From Candidatus Nitrosocosmicus arcticus (lineage in GTDB: Archaea > Thermoproteota > Nitrososphaeria > Nitrososphaerales > Nitrososphaeraceae): 64,000 nucleotides of DNA. Shown here piece after piece: positions 18,693 through 26,955 of this stretch (positions are counted from its first letter, which is position 1; each line of letters begins with the position of its first letter). The DNA is taken from positions 62,001 to 126,000 of the forward strand of contig NZ_ML675581.1 of NCBI RefSeq assembly GCF_007826885.1, given 5' to 3'. The position numbers were made by a program, and so were the translations under genes. The notes below the pieces were generated by a model. It ran no database searches. It was given only the letters and a program-made list of their open reading frames with translations, and was not told the origin of the DNA.

Positions 18693-19010
18693 CTAATTAC
18701 TTGAATCGCTATTTGAGTTTGTAGCAATGTCGTTACTATCGTCAGTATTATCACTGGAATCTGAGCTAGTACCTGCCTCTGGGTCATAAATTGGTCTAAA
18801 ACAGTCTCTTATTTCGCTTTCAGATGCATATCCTTTTTCGCCTTCTGATTGAGCTAGACAATTAACAAATTCTTCATAATTATTTTTTCCTGTTTCATCA
18901 TCTTCACCATTAGATTGAGCAAATACGGAACCACTTGTTATACCTGATACAGCAAACAATGATGCTATCGCAATGACCATGGTAACAGTTATTTTCTTAG
19001 TTATGTTCAT
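18693..19010 (-). CDS. Small exported protein with two Cys
   Basis: 105 residues. Signal peptide at about 7-31 (VFAQS cleavage-like). The mature part has a conserved-looking core, NNYEEFVNCLAQSEGEKGYAS then SEIRDCFRPIY, with two Cys about 20 residues apart that could form a disulphide. A Ser/Asp/Asn-rich tail follows. No family is recognised. The composition and signal peptide resemble those of the many exported proteins here. Confidence 0.65.
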   Translation of the reverse strand: MNITKKITVTMVIAIASLFAVSGITSGSVFAQSNGEDDETGKNNYEEFVNCLAQSEGEKGYASESEIRDCFRPIYDPEAGTSSDSSDNTDDSNDIATNSNSDSSN

Positions 19011-19450
19011 TATGTTTACATAATTAACATCGTATAAAAGTGGGGACTCATCATTCTACTAATATGGATTTATCACATATTTTTCTATACAATAAAGGGT
19101 TTGTTATTATATCATGAATAGTTAGACACAAAATAAATTTCTTTATAAGTTTTCTCTCTTTCCGTCAATTGATAATTCAACCTGGATATAGATTAACGGT
19201 TCATCACCTTACAGAAAACTATGAAAATATTATAGTAAAAAGAGCGATTTAATTTGGTTTAATCATTATGGTTTCCATTTTGTCTTTTGCGATAAGATAT
19301 ATTACATATTATAATTTTTTAATATCTCACTAAACACCATAAACCACGAATTAGGTTGCGGAGAAATCTTAATATTCATGTCATATTTTAAAATCATAAA
19401 AAAGAAAAGAAATTTGGTTGTATATGGATAGATGATACTTAATTTGTTAT
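19011..19450. other. Non-coding stretch
   Basis: AT-rich, between two minus-strand genes for small exported proteins; nothing recognised beyond probable promoter sequence next to 19010. Confidence 0.35.
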
Positions 19451-19693
19451 TTATTGTGTCATATTACTACCAGTCATATTACTACCAGTCATATTACTAC
19501 CAGTCATATTGTCACCCATCATCATATTACCATCCATTCCCATTCCCGTTTCAGTTATGTCAGTTGTATTTTGAACCGGTGCGGTGGAATTATCCATTGT
19601 CATGTTTTGGGCGAATACTGGCGTGCTTGCTCCTATTAATAAAATTGATGCAGCCAATACGCTTATGACTGCAACTGTAAGAATATTGTTCAT
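19451..19693 (-). CDS. Exported Met-rich repeat protein (NMTGS repeats)
   Basis: 80 residues: signal peptide at about 4-28 (VFAQN), a short Thr/Asn linker, then MGMDGNMMMGDN and three NMTGS pentapeptides ending NMTQ. The pentapeptides come from 15-base repeats at about 19456-19505. Like the protein at 1511-1774 the mature part is about a fifth to a quarter methionine, which suggests Cu(I) binding, while the N-x-T/S motifs are potential N-glycosylation sites. The function is not known. Confidence 0.65.
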   Translation of the reverse strand: MNNILTVAVISVLAASILLIGASTPVFAQNMTMDNSTAPVQNTTDITETGMGMDGNMMMGDNMTGSNMTGSNMTGSNMTQ

Positions 19694-19901
19694 TAGAAGA
19701 TCTTACATAACAATGTTTATAACATTCCACCATTCTAAAATGTGATCTATTAGTGTATCGATGAACTAAATTATAATATGGAGTTTTATAAATCCCCGTT
19801 ATGAACAAAGTATACAGATCATTTGAATTATTGCATGCATTATGAATTTGATACAATAATCGTAATTTTCTTTAAATATTACTAATATAGTATTTAGATG
19901 A

Positions 19902-20339
19902 ATGAAGAACATTATCTTTTTAAAATCAGCAATCATATCCGTGCTTTTTGTAACTTTTGGCATAACGTTTGGAGGGTGGACATCAAATAACGAAGTCTCT
20001 GCTCAAACTAATAATCAAGAAAATAGCCAAGTACTTGCTCAATTGATTGCAAATTTAACCCACGCACAAGATGCTGTATCAAGTAGTAATTCAACAGTCG
20101 CAACCACTCAGCTAACTGCAATAATAGGGGAGCTTTCTGATATTCTCGGTAAAATTACAACAGATAACAATGGTCCGTATTTAGATGAACATACTCATTT
20201 CTTTACTCACAAGGATCATACCCATACCGTGACCCATGCTCATCCTCACCATTCGGATCATCATAGCCATCACCAGAGCTGGACCGAAAAACATCATATC
20301 TTTGATCCAAGTAATTGCAAACCAGGTAGAATGTGTTAA
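19902..20339 (+). CDS. Exported protein with His-rich metal-binding tail
   Basis: 145 residues with a signal peptide at about 5-34. The middle (45-95) is a helical segment, VLAQLIANLTHAQDAV and TTQLTAIIGELSDILGKI. Residues 98-135 contain some 17 His in patterns such as HTHFFTHKDHTHT and HPHHSDHHSHH, and the C-terminus has two Cys (CKPGRMC). A His-rich segment like this binds Ni, Zn or Cu. The middle helix resembles that of the exported protein at 59237-59611 (YLNGAIQALDNGNNTQAELQL). Probable extracytoplasmic metal binding or storage. Confidence 0.7.
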   Translation: MKNIIFLKSAIISVLFVTFGITFGGWTSNNEVSAQTNNQENSQVLAQLIANLTHAQDAVSSSNSTVATTQLTAIIGELSDILGKITTDNNGPYLDEHTHFFTHKDHTHTVTHAHPHHSDHHSHHQSWTEKHHIFDPSNCKPGRMC

Positions 20340-20725
20340 ATATTCTAACCATCATTTTTACTCTTGATTTTTTTTCTCGCTGTTTTGAAAATATTATAAT
20401 TTAATGGTTTTCGTTAGATTCGATCCACAGTATTTTGGTATTTTATTTAATAACTTTACCAGTAGTGAGTTCCTTAGTCCTACATAAGGGGATATTTGTT
20501 TGTTAGATAGTTGAGTATGACATATGAATTGCTGAAATTTGGTTAATGGTTTGAAAAGCATTCGTTGATAAACCCTTTTAATCCGCTTTTAGGTATCTAG
20601 TATGAGATAGAACATAATTTCAATCTTACAGTTTTTTGTCAGTAATTCTTGATGGCAAATAAAGCCAACCTGTGACTAATTTTAATTAAACTTGGTCAAT
20701 AAATTCGGGCATAATCTATAGTATT
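20340..20725. other. Non-coding stretch upstream of the proteasome genes
   Basis: AT-rich and no coding sequence. The operon promoter is expected in the last 60 bases before 20726 but no clear consensus can be asserted. Confidence 0.35.
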
Positions 20726-21316
20726 GTGAACAAAATGACTACCATAATAGGAATTAAAACAACCGAGGGAGTAGTACTTGCATCAGATAAAAGAGCGAGC
20801 AAGGGTTTCTTTATCGGATCCAAGATAGTACAAAAAATTTCCAAACTAGATGATACACTTGCAATTGCTATTGCAGGACAGCTATCTGATGCGGAACATT
20901 TGATTAAAGTTGCTGGAGCCGAGAGAAAATTGATAGAACTACGTAGGGGATTTCCATTGAGCGTTAAAGAATCTTCGAGACTAATCGCAAATCTAGCTTA
21001 CTCAGGGCTAAAGAATTATCAACCATATTATGTCGAGTTACTAGTAGCAGGCGTAGATGCCCGCGGATCACATGTAAATGTTGCAGATATGAGTGGTGCG
21101 ATTACAAATGAAGATTATGCTGCATCAGGCTCGGGAGCACCCATAGCTTATGGAGTACTTGAAAGCCTTTACCATTTTGATATTACAAATGACGAAGCAA
21201 AGGAAATTGCCAAAAAGGCCGTTGCAGCGGCAATGGAGCGGGATCCAGGTTCTGGCAATGGAATAGATGTTTTAGTCATATCTAAATTGGTAAAAACCGA
21301 CCAGGTTGTAATATAA
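20726..21316 (+). CDS. psmB: Proteasome beta subunit
   Basis: 196 residues with a GTG start (20726); an ATG three codons later is an alternative. Processing after Met4 would free Thr5 as the catalytic Thr1. Counting from it, Asp17 (ASDKRA), Arg19 and Lys33 (the second Lys of KIVQK) are in place, and SGSG and GNGIDVLV supply the other active-site positions. This is an active-type beta subunit of the 20S core, an ATP-dependent cytosolic protease. Its propeptide is only four residues. The alpha-type gene follows 20 bases downstream, so the two are likely co-transcribed. Confidence 0.93.
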   Translation: MNKMTTIIGIKTTEGVVLASDKRASKGFFIGSKIVQKISKLDDTLAIAIAGQLSDAEHLIKVAGAERKLIELRRGFPLSVKESSRLIANLAYSGLKNYQPYYVELLVAGVDARGSHVNVADMSGAITNEDYAASGSGAPIAYGVLESLYHFDITNDEAKEIAKKAVAAAMERDPGSGNGIDVLVISKLVKTDQVVI

Positions 21317-21336
21317 GGGGAGAATGATAACACAAA

Positions 21337-22029
21337 ATGTCTGAAGATAATAATTCTGTAGGTTCTCCTCATGGTTTTGGGAATAACAATAGATATCCGT
21401 ACTACTACGGACAAGGTGGTAGACTGGTATTAGTGGACAATGCTTTAGAGGCGGTAAATAAAGGTTCAACTACTATTGGGTTAAAAACTCCAGAATTCGC
21501 TTTAATTTCAAGTCATATCAAGCCTACTTTACCCTTAGTTGACCCTAATGAAAAAATATTTGTCATTGATAAGCACATCGGAGCGACGGGAGCAGGCTAT
21601 ATCGCAGATATAGAACATTTAATAGAAGAAATAAGGTTACAAGCACAGAAACATCGCATCTCATATGATAGCTCTATAGATATAAGATCCATTACAAAAC
21701 ATCTAAGTACTTATTTACACAATTACACTATGTATGCCGTAAGACCACAAGCGGCTTCAATAATCATTGCAGGAGTAGATGAAAATGGAGTACAGTTGTA
21801 TCGAGTTGACCCCAGTGGAACTTATTTAAAAGGTGGTGGGTTTGCAATAGGTTATTCCTCGGATGTGGCATTAGACGTCATTCAAAAAGGCTATGACACA
21901 AATATGAACATTGAAGAGGCGTTGAAATTGTCAAATGAATCTATAGAAAAAGCAATCGGAGAAAAACCGGTGGTTGAGTCGGGGATAGTTACGTCAAAAG
22001 GATTTACAAAAATAAAACCGGAACTCTAA
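21337..22029 (+). CDS. Divergent proteasome alpha-type subunit
   Basis: 230 residues. From residue 26 it matches proteasome alpha subunits: GGRLVLVDNALEAVNKGSTTIGLK, PNEKIFVIDKHIGATGAGYIADIEHL, then YTMYAVRPQAASIIIAGVDENG. Lys73 in PNEKI corresponds to the pocket lysine that receives the C-terminal HbYX motif of activators. The N-terminus is unusual: instead of the short gating strand with YDR and SPDG it has a Gly/Asn/Tyr-rich stretch (PHGFGNNNRYPYYYGQ). Assembly with the adjacent beta subunit is likely. A canonical alpha gene is not in this window and may lie elsewhere. The G-rich GGGGAG at 21317 could serve as ribosome-binding site. Confidence 0.85.
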   Translation: MSEDNNSVGSPHGFGNNNRYPYYYGQGGRLVLVDNALEAVNKGSTTIGLKTPEFALISSHIKPTLPLVDPNEKIFVIDKHIGATGAGYIADIEHLIEEIRLQAQKHRISYDSSIDIRSITKHLSTYLHNYTMYAVRPQAASIIIAGVDENGVQLYRVDPSGTYLKGGGFAIGYSSDVALDVIQKGYDTNMNIEEALKLSNESIEKAIGEKPVVESGIVTSKGFTKIKPEL

Positions 22030-22232
22030 CATGCTGTGGTGATAACTTATTGTTAAAAAGTTCAAGGTATGGTGACAATAATCCATAAGCACAATTTTTT
22101 ACTATTTTTTACTGAATATTATAGTTCTGTACTGCGTGGAAAAATAGATTGATTAATTGAAATCTTGTATGTTATAATATTTTTAATTCCCTGTAAAGGT
22201 GAAAATTATAAAAGAATAACTTTGACATTCCA

Positions 22233-23096
22233 TCAATTATTTCTATTTTGCGAAAATTTTATGTCATTAGTGTAAACAGGGGTGTATTCCTTTTTTGGTA
22301 TGTGTTCTTCATGTAAGTTCCCCTTAAGAACTTTTACTATCTCTTCAATTATCCTGTTTGAGTAATGCATAGCTTCAACTTTCTCACTATCAGAAATGGC
22401 ATCGGACTCTAAAATAACATAATCTGATATAACACTAACATTAATCTGAAATATTTTACTGTTACTGTATTTATCTACCACTATCCATTGAAGTCTAAAA
22501 CCTGTTTCTTTTTTTGTCAGACCAAACCATCTTAAATTGCCAAACCATTTCCGAGTTAAATGATCCACTATGGGTTCGATGTTACCCTTTATAGGCATAT
22601 AGATTTGGATTAATTGCTTATATTTTCTATTTTTTTTTGATTTATCTATTTCTAGCTCTTCATTTAAAAGATTATCATCCAATACTGGATTCAAGTTATA
22701 GGCATTTCTTTCAACCAACTTGTACCCTGATGATGTTTTCTCAATTAGGTTCAATTCTAAAAGCCTTTTCAAAGCCCTTGATAGACTTTGTTGGTGAATG
22801 TCAAGTTTTCTCTCAAGAGCTTTAAAAGAATATGTTGACCACATTTCTTTACGCAGCAATGATAGAATTTTCTTATCGTTATTATGAACATCATTGATAG
22901 CTATTGTAATCTTTTCATTATCTATCCGATAGTCCGTTGTATGTTTTGAATATAATGAAAAGTAATTATCATATGTTTTCGACTTAGTTGTCTGATTTTG
23001 AACCTTATGATCTACTTTCAGAATTTCCATATAGTCCTGAATGTTACCGCAGTTATTAGTTTCACATTGGGGTAACAATAACTTAGTTAATTGCAA
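22233..23096 (-). CDS. Winged-helix transcriptional regulator with C-terminal sensor-like domain
   Basis: 287 residues. Residues 1-70 contain CETNNCGNIQ and polar sequence; 72-125 form a winged helix (KKILSLLRKEMWSTYSF, ALERKLDIHQQSLSRALKRLLELNLIEK). The C-terminal half (about 155-260), with QLIQIYMPIKGNIEPI and RLQWIVVDKYSNSKIFQINVS, may bind a ligand or mediate dimerisation. No close family is recognised; the target is unknown. It is separated from the ABC exporter genes by about 590 bases, so no operon link is implied. Confidence 0.7.
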   Translation of the reverse strand: MQLTKLLLPQCETNNCGNIQDYMEILKVDHKVQNQTTKSKTYDNYFSLYSKHTTDYRIDNEKITIAINDVHNNDKKILSLLRKEMWSTYSFKALERKLDIHQQSLSRALKRLLELNLIEKTSSGYKLVERNAYNLNPVLDDNLLNEELEIDKSKKNRKYKQLIQIYMPIKGNIEPIVDHLTRKWFGNLRWFGLTKKETGFRLQWIVVDKYSNSKIFQINVSVISDYVILESDAISDSEKVEAMHYSNRIIEEIVKVLKGNLHEEHIPKKEYTPVYTNDIKFSQNRNN

Positions 23097-23685
23097 TTTT
23101 AATTCATCCCATTGCTTAGATGGGGAGATAATTTTACAAGAGTTGATGTAGAAATTTTCCTAGACAGAAATTTTATTTCGTTAATGGATAATTCTTTCCT
23201 CAAGTCCATATGATATATATCGTTTGATCCGCTTAAATACTTATTTTATAGACTATTTTATATAATTGCTATAAACCTGACTACAGAGATTGAATAGATC
23301 GATTCCATCTCTTTATGATCCTCATGATGAATGTCTGGATTTTATCTTTATGACTTGATTTCACGAGCCGAGTTTATTTGGTTTAGTGTCTTTTTTTGTC
23401 ATATATAAATATGGAAATGGGGTATGGTGTATGGCTTAGGGGATATGGGATGGGGTAAGACGTGGGATGACCCCATTATTACATACCTAAGATTTTAGCA
23501 TTCGAGAGTGTAATGTCAAGTATTCTAATGTGATCATGCCAGAAGGAGATACACGCATAGGTGATGGTTGCAGTCTATCTCTACGCAATTATTAAGCATC
23601 TAGGAATGATCCTGTTATGAACCCTCTTTTTTTACCATTGCTATCTACCTCGAATTTTTGGATTACTTTGTAGTGTGATTTCTTT
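23097..23685. other. Non-coding stretch with a G-rich cluster
   Basis: AT-rich overall with a marked G-rich patch at 23417-23467. No coding sequence was found. A 7-bp inverted repeat (ATGGGGT at 23450-23456, ACCCCAT at 23470-23476) lies at its end. Confidence 0.45.
23437..23467 (+). other. G-tract cluster, possible G-quadruplex
   Basis: Four G-runs (4, 3, 4 and 3) separated by 4, 2 and 8 bases occur here, with a further GGGG at about 23419. In a sequence of about one-third GC this is conspicuous. The last spacer is slightly longer than the usual seven-base limit, so folding is only possible, not certain. Confidence 0.45.
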
Positions 23686-24501
23686 TTATCTTAACGTCTG
23701 ACGCTTGAACAACCATGTTGCCACAGGCATTGCAATCACGATAATACCTGTACACCAGGCAAACGCAAGCCATCCGGAATCACCTATTGGGGTCCCAACC
23801 AACCAAGAACGAATCGCTTCTATTACATGTGTAAGAGGCTGATTTTCAGCAAAGAATCTTAATGGTCCTGGCATAGTATCGGTAGGTACGAAAGCACTGC
23901 TCACAAAGGTTAGTGGAAAAATAACGATAAAACCAGTCCACTGAGCAGCTTCGATACTCTTGACGATTAGCCCCATAATGGCCGATATCCAAGAAATAGC
24001 TAATGAAAAAAGGATGGCTAGGCCAAATATCGATACCCATTCAGTAACACTGGCCACAGGGTGAAATCCTACCAGAAAACTAACCCCAATTACAATTAGA
24101 CCTGAAATCATGTTTCTGACTAGATCTGCTCCAACATGACCTATTAGCAGAGCAGATCGTGAAATGGGAAGAGATCGGAACCTATTAACTATACCTCTTT
24201 GAAGATCGATGGCTAAATTCATAGTTGTATAGTTCGCACCAAAAGCAAGCATTTGGACAAAAATGCCAGCCACCAAAAAGTTGACATAGCTCATATCACC
24301 AGTATCTATAGCACCTCCAAATACATATCGAAACAACAAGAAAAACATGATGGGAAATAGAGCAACGGAAAAAAGTTGATCCAAATTCCTAGTAATATGT
24401 TTGATGCTTCGCTGGGCCAGTACAAAAGAATCACTGAGCATCCAATAGAATCTTGAGTGATTTTCTGGTCTGATATTGGTTCTAAAAGATGGTCTGGTCA
24501 T
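23686..24501 (-). CDS. ABC-2 type transporter permease (DrrB-like)
   Basis: 271 residues with about six membrane segments (from about 44, 59, 112, 141, 171 and 240). It has ABC2-membrane features including DLQRGIVNRFRSLPISRSALLIGHVGADLVRN and, near 198, FPLTFVSSAFVPTDTMPGPLR, typical of DrrB-type drug exporters. Its ATG overlaps the last codon of the ATPase gene by four bases (ATGA), so the pair is translationally coupled. It would form the membrane pore of an exporter for a lipid or toxic compound. Confidence 0.9.
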   Translation of the reverse strand: MTRPSFRTNIRPENHSRFYWMLSDSFVLAQRSIKHITRNLDQLFSVALFPIMFFLLFRYVFGGAIDTGDMSYVNFLVAGIFVQMLAFGANYTTMNLAIDLQRGIVNRFRSLPISRSALLIGHVGADLVRNMISGLIVIGVSFLVGFHPVASVTEWVSIFGLAILFSLAISWISAIMGLIVKSIEAAQWTGFIVIFPLTFVSSAFVPTDTMPGPLRFFAENQPLTHVIEAIRSWLVGTPIGDSGWLAFAWCTGIIVIAMPVATWLFKRQTLR

Positions 24502-25541
24502 TGCTTAGGGACCTCTTTTTCTCTTTCTTCTCTATTTGATTGCTCTGTTGAATGGCCCGTAAGAATGAGGAAAACGTCATCTAGCGTGGGACTATGAAAA
24601 GATATATTTTCTACTTCTATATTTGCTTCGTCTAATCGACTAAGAACTTGTCTTAGTTGATGGACTCCACCTGTAGTTACGAAACTTATAGTACGCATCT
24701 TACTGTCTGCATGAAATTTTTCTACCTGAATAACCTCTTTAGCTTTTTCAAAATAGCTGGTATTCATAAAGGTTATCTCTAAGCGTTCGGAACCCACCTG
24801 CTGTTTTAGTTCATCTGAAGTGCCCTCTGCTATAATTTTGCCGCCGTTAAGAACCACAATTCTACTTGCCAAATGATCCGCTTCATCCATATCTTGAGTA
24901 GTAAGAAGTATTGTTGTACCACTGTCAGCTAATTGTTTAATAGTGTCCCACATAATTAACCGACTACGTGGATCAAGACCTGAAGTAGGTTCGTCTAAAA
25001 AAATTATCGGTGGAGAAGCAATCAAACTGACAGCAAGGTCCAAACGGCGACGCATACCACCTGAATAATTCTTTACAGCTCGATTAGCTGCATCTACAAG
25101 ATCAAATAATTCAAGTAATTCGTCTGTCCTTTGTTTAATGTCCTGGTGACTGAGACGATATAAACGACCAATCATTTGCAGATTTTCTCTACCTGTCAAG
25201 TATTCATCTAAAGCTGCATATTGACCAGTCAGGCCAATTAAACTACGTACTTTGTCAACTTCCTTAACCACATCAAAACCGCTAATTCGAGCAATGCCCT
25301 TATCAGGCAAAAGTAATGTACTTAAAATGTGAATAGTTGTGGTTTTTCCAGCCCCGTTCGGTCCCAATAAAGCAAGAATAGTACCTTTTTTGATATCAAA
25401 ATCAATCCCGTCGAGTACAGTAAGTTTTTTGAATGATTTTCTCAATCCTTTGACTGATACAACGGTTTCGTTCGAATAATTGCTATCGGTTGAATTATTG
25501 AAATTTTTTGTGTTGTAATTGTCATCTTTAATTCTTGACAT
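24498..25541 (-). CDS. ABC transporter ATP-binding protein (DrrA-like)
   Basis: 347 residues. Residues 27-250 are the ATPase: Walker A GPNGAGKTT at 60-68, Q-loop near 107, signature YSGGM at 159-163, Walker B IIFLDEPTSGLD at 179-190 and the switch His shifted to TTQDMDEAD, as usual in the DrrA family. The C-terminal 90 residues are the DrrA-type regulatory extension ending in SPTLDDVFLILTGH. The first 25 residues are Asn-rich. It is the first gene of a two-gene exporter unit with the permease downstream; substrates in the family include anthracyclines and other amphiphiles. Confidence 0.93.
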   Translation of the reverse strand: MSRIKDDNYNTKNFNNSTDSNYSNETVVSVKGLRKSFKKLTVLDGIDFDIKKGTILALLGPNGAGKTTTIHILSTLLLPDKGIARISGFDVVKEVDKVRSLIGLTGQYAALDEYLTGRENLQMIGRLYRLSHQDIKQRTDELLELFDLVDAANRAVKNYSGGMRRRLDLAVSLIASPPIIFLDEPTSGLDPRSRLIMWDTIKQLADSGTTILLTTQDMDEADHLASRIVVLNGGKIIAEGTSDELKQQVGSERLEITFMNTSYFEKAKEVIQVEKFHADSKMRTISFVTTGGVHQLRQVLSRLDEANIEVENISFHSPTLDDVFLILTGHSTEQSNREEREKEVPKQ

Positions 25542-26296
25542 TTATTAATGGCCCTTAATTAACAGAGGTGCATTTCTTTGAGCACATATTGAACATATTC
25601 AAGGATGCAATGATTAAATTCCAGATATGTAGAATAGAAGATCGATAGAATGAATTTGTAAAGTGAGATGAACTAATTGTACTCACAATATGTGGTGATG
25701 AAAAGATCATGATATAATCGTTACTATATAACAAATTGATTGAATTATAAAAGAGATAAGTTTTTTGAGTCATTTTCTCAGTTAGTAATATACTCGAATC
25801 GATCAAATCTAGAACAATCCTGTCTATCTCGTGATTAACTTCGCTCATTTTTATAATACGGAAAATATGGTATAAAAATGAATAAGGTACAAAAAGTATA
25901 CTGAAAATTATACACGATGTATCGTTGTTTGGCTTGAATTGTTATTCTATTGATCCCTTCTGTATTACTAACGAGATTCGCAGAACCCATCGGGATAAAT
26001 AAATGAATCGGGTTAATAAAGTACATTAATTCAATCAAATAACCATTAATTAATTCTAAGTCTTATCGTGCCGTAATGTTTTTTAATGTATTGATATACA
26101 GTAAACCTGATTACTAAAGAATGAACTTTTCGTAATTGCATATCTCAATTTGTTGATATATTCGGGAGAAAATTTTTGTGCTTGCAATGGTTGTTATTAA
26201 AAATCGAATTGGGGTATTAATGAGTGCTAATGTATAGTAACTAGGCAAATAAAAGGACAGGCAAGAAATTTATATTAGTATGTACTAATATAAGAA
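25542..26296. other. Intergenic stretch before divergently oriented genes
   Basis: It contains a 97-codon minus-strand frame (25555-25848) and a 67-codon one (25835-26038), both compositionally biased by AT-rich DNA and without family resemblance, so neither is accepted. The promoter of the exporter genes should lie near 25550-25600. The right end holds the inverted repeat at 26271-26292. Confidence 0.4.
26271..26292 (+). promoter_or_regulatory. Perfect 10+10 inverted repeat at the start of an exported-protein gene
   Basis: The arms TATATTAGTA and TACTAATATA are perfect complements separated by two bases, and the repeat ends four bases before the ATG at 26297. A dyad at this place, where a leaderless archaeal transcript would begin, is well placed to act as an operator. 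A comparable, imperfect dyad sits at the same distance from the related gene at 44680-45432. Confidence 0.6.
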
Positions 26297-26809
26297 ATGG
26301 ATTTTTACAAGGATTTTACGGCAACAAAACTTAAAAGAAAAAATATTTTTTCATTTAGTTTGACTGTTTTCTTAGTAGCAGGAATAGTTGTTTTGACTAG
26401 CACTGTTTCTATTACATATGGACAAGTAGGGAATACCAAGACCGGTGTATTCAATCATACACAGACCGATTCTTCAGGAAATATAACCTGGATAAATTCT
26501 GGTAACTGGTCAATGACTGGAATAAATTCGTCATCTCCCAGCTTTACTGCCATTATAGATATGGCCAAACCAAATGGAAGTGCAGGACACGAACATGAGA
26601 TAAGTGATTTCGAATTAATAGGTTCGCCAGTTATTGAAAACCAAACGATTCATCTCAACGGTATCTCGACTATAACCATGAGGGACGGTCCAGCTACAAA
26701 TGAACCAACAGTAATTGCTCTATCACAGGAAGAAATTGACATTTACTTTGATCCCGAGAATATAAACAATCATTTTGAGAATCAGTCAATCTCAGGAATA
26801 GGGAATTGA
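26297..26809 (+). CDS. Exported protein, family shared with 44680-45432
   Basis: 170 residues with a signal peptide at about 17-42 (SITYGQ). The mature domain reads NITWINSGNWSMTG, then SFTAIIDMAKPNGSAGHEHEI, then NQTIHLNGISTITM. The same ordered pattern (VTWIQGGLWNLEI, FSANFTMIKPDGSLSHNHLI, DIVVTGVSSI) is found in the protein at 44680-45432, so the two are paralogues of one exported beta-rich family. The shared His-x-His in the centre may bind a metal or be structural. No named family is recognised. Confidence 0.75.
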   Translation: MDFYKDFTATKLKRKNIFSFSLTVFLVAGIVVLTSTVSITYGQVGNTKTGVFNHTQTDSSGNITWINSGNWSMTGINSSSPSFTAIIDMAKPNGSAGHEHEISDFELIGSPVIENQTIHLNGISTITMRDGPATNEPTVIALSQEEIDIYFDPENINNHFENQSISGIGN

Positions 26810-26955
26810 GTGCATCAAACTTTCGATAAGTAGGGAAGAATTCATATACCTTCTTTTATTTTTTTAATACTTTCAAAGATCATAATACCTTCTATAACGG
26901 GGAATTAGTGGGCCTGTTCTAATTCAAACAAAAAATAAAACTTTTCCTCTGATTA

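Noticed and set aside
25555-25848. 97-codon frame upstream of the ABC exporter genes
   Set aside because: Biased towards Ile/Ser/Asn/Tyr from AT-rich DNA, no domain, and it would occupy the expected promoter of the exporter unit.
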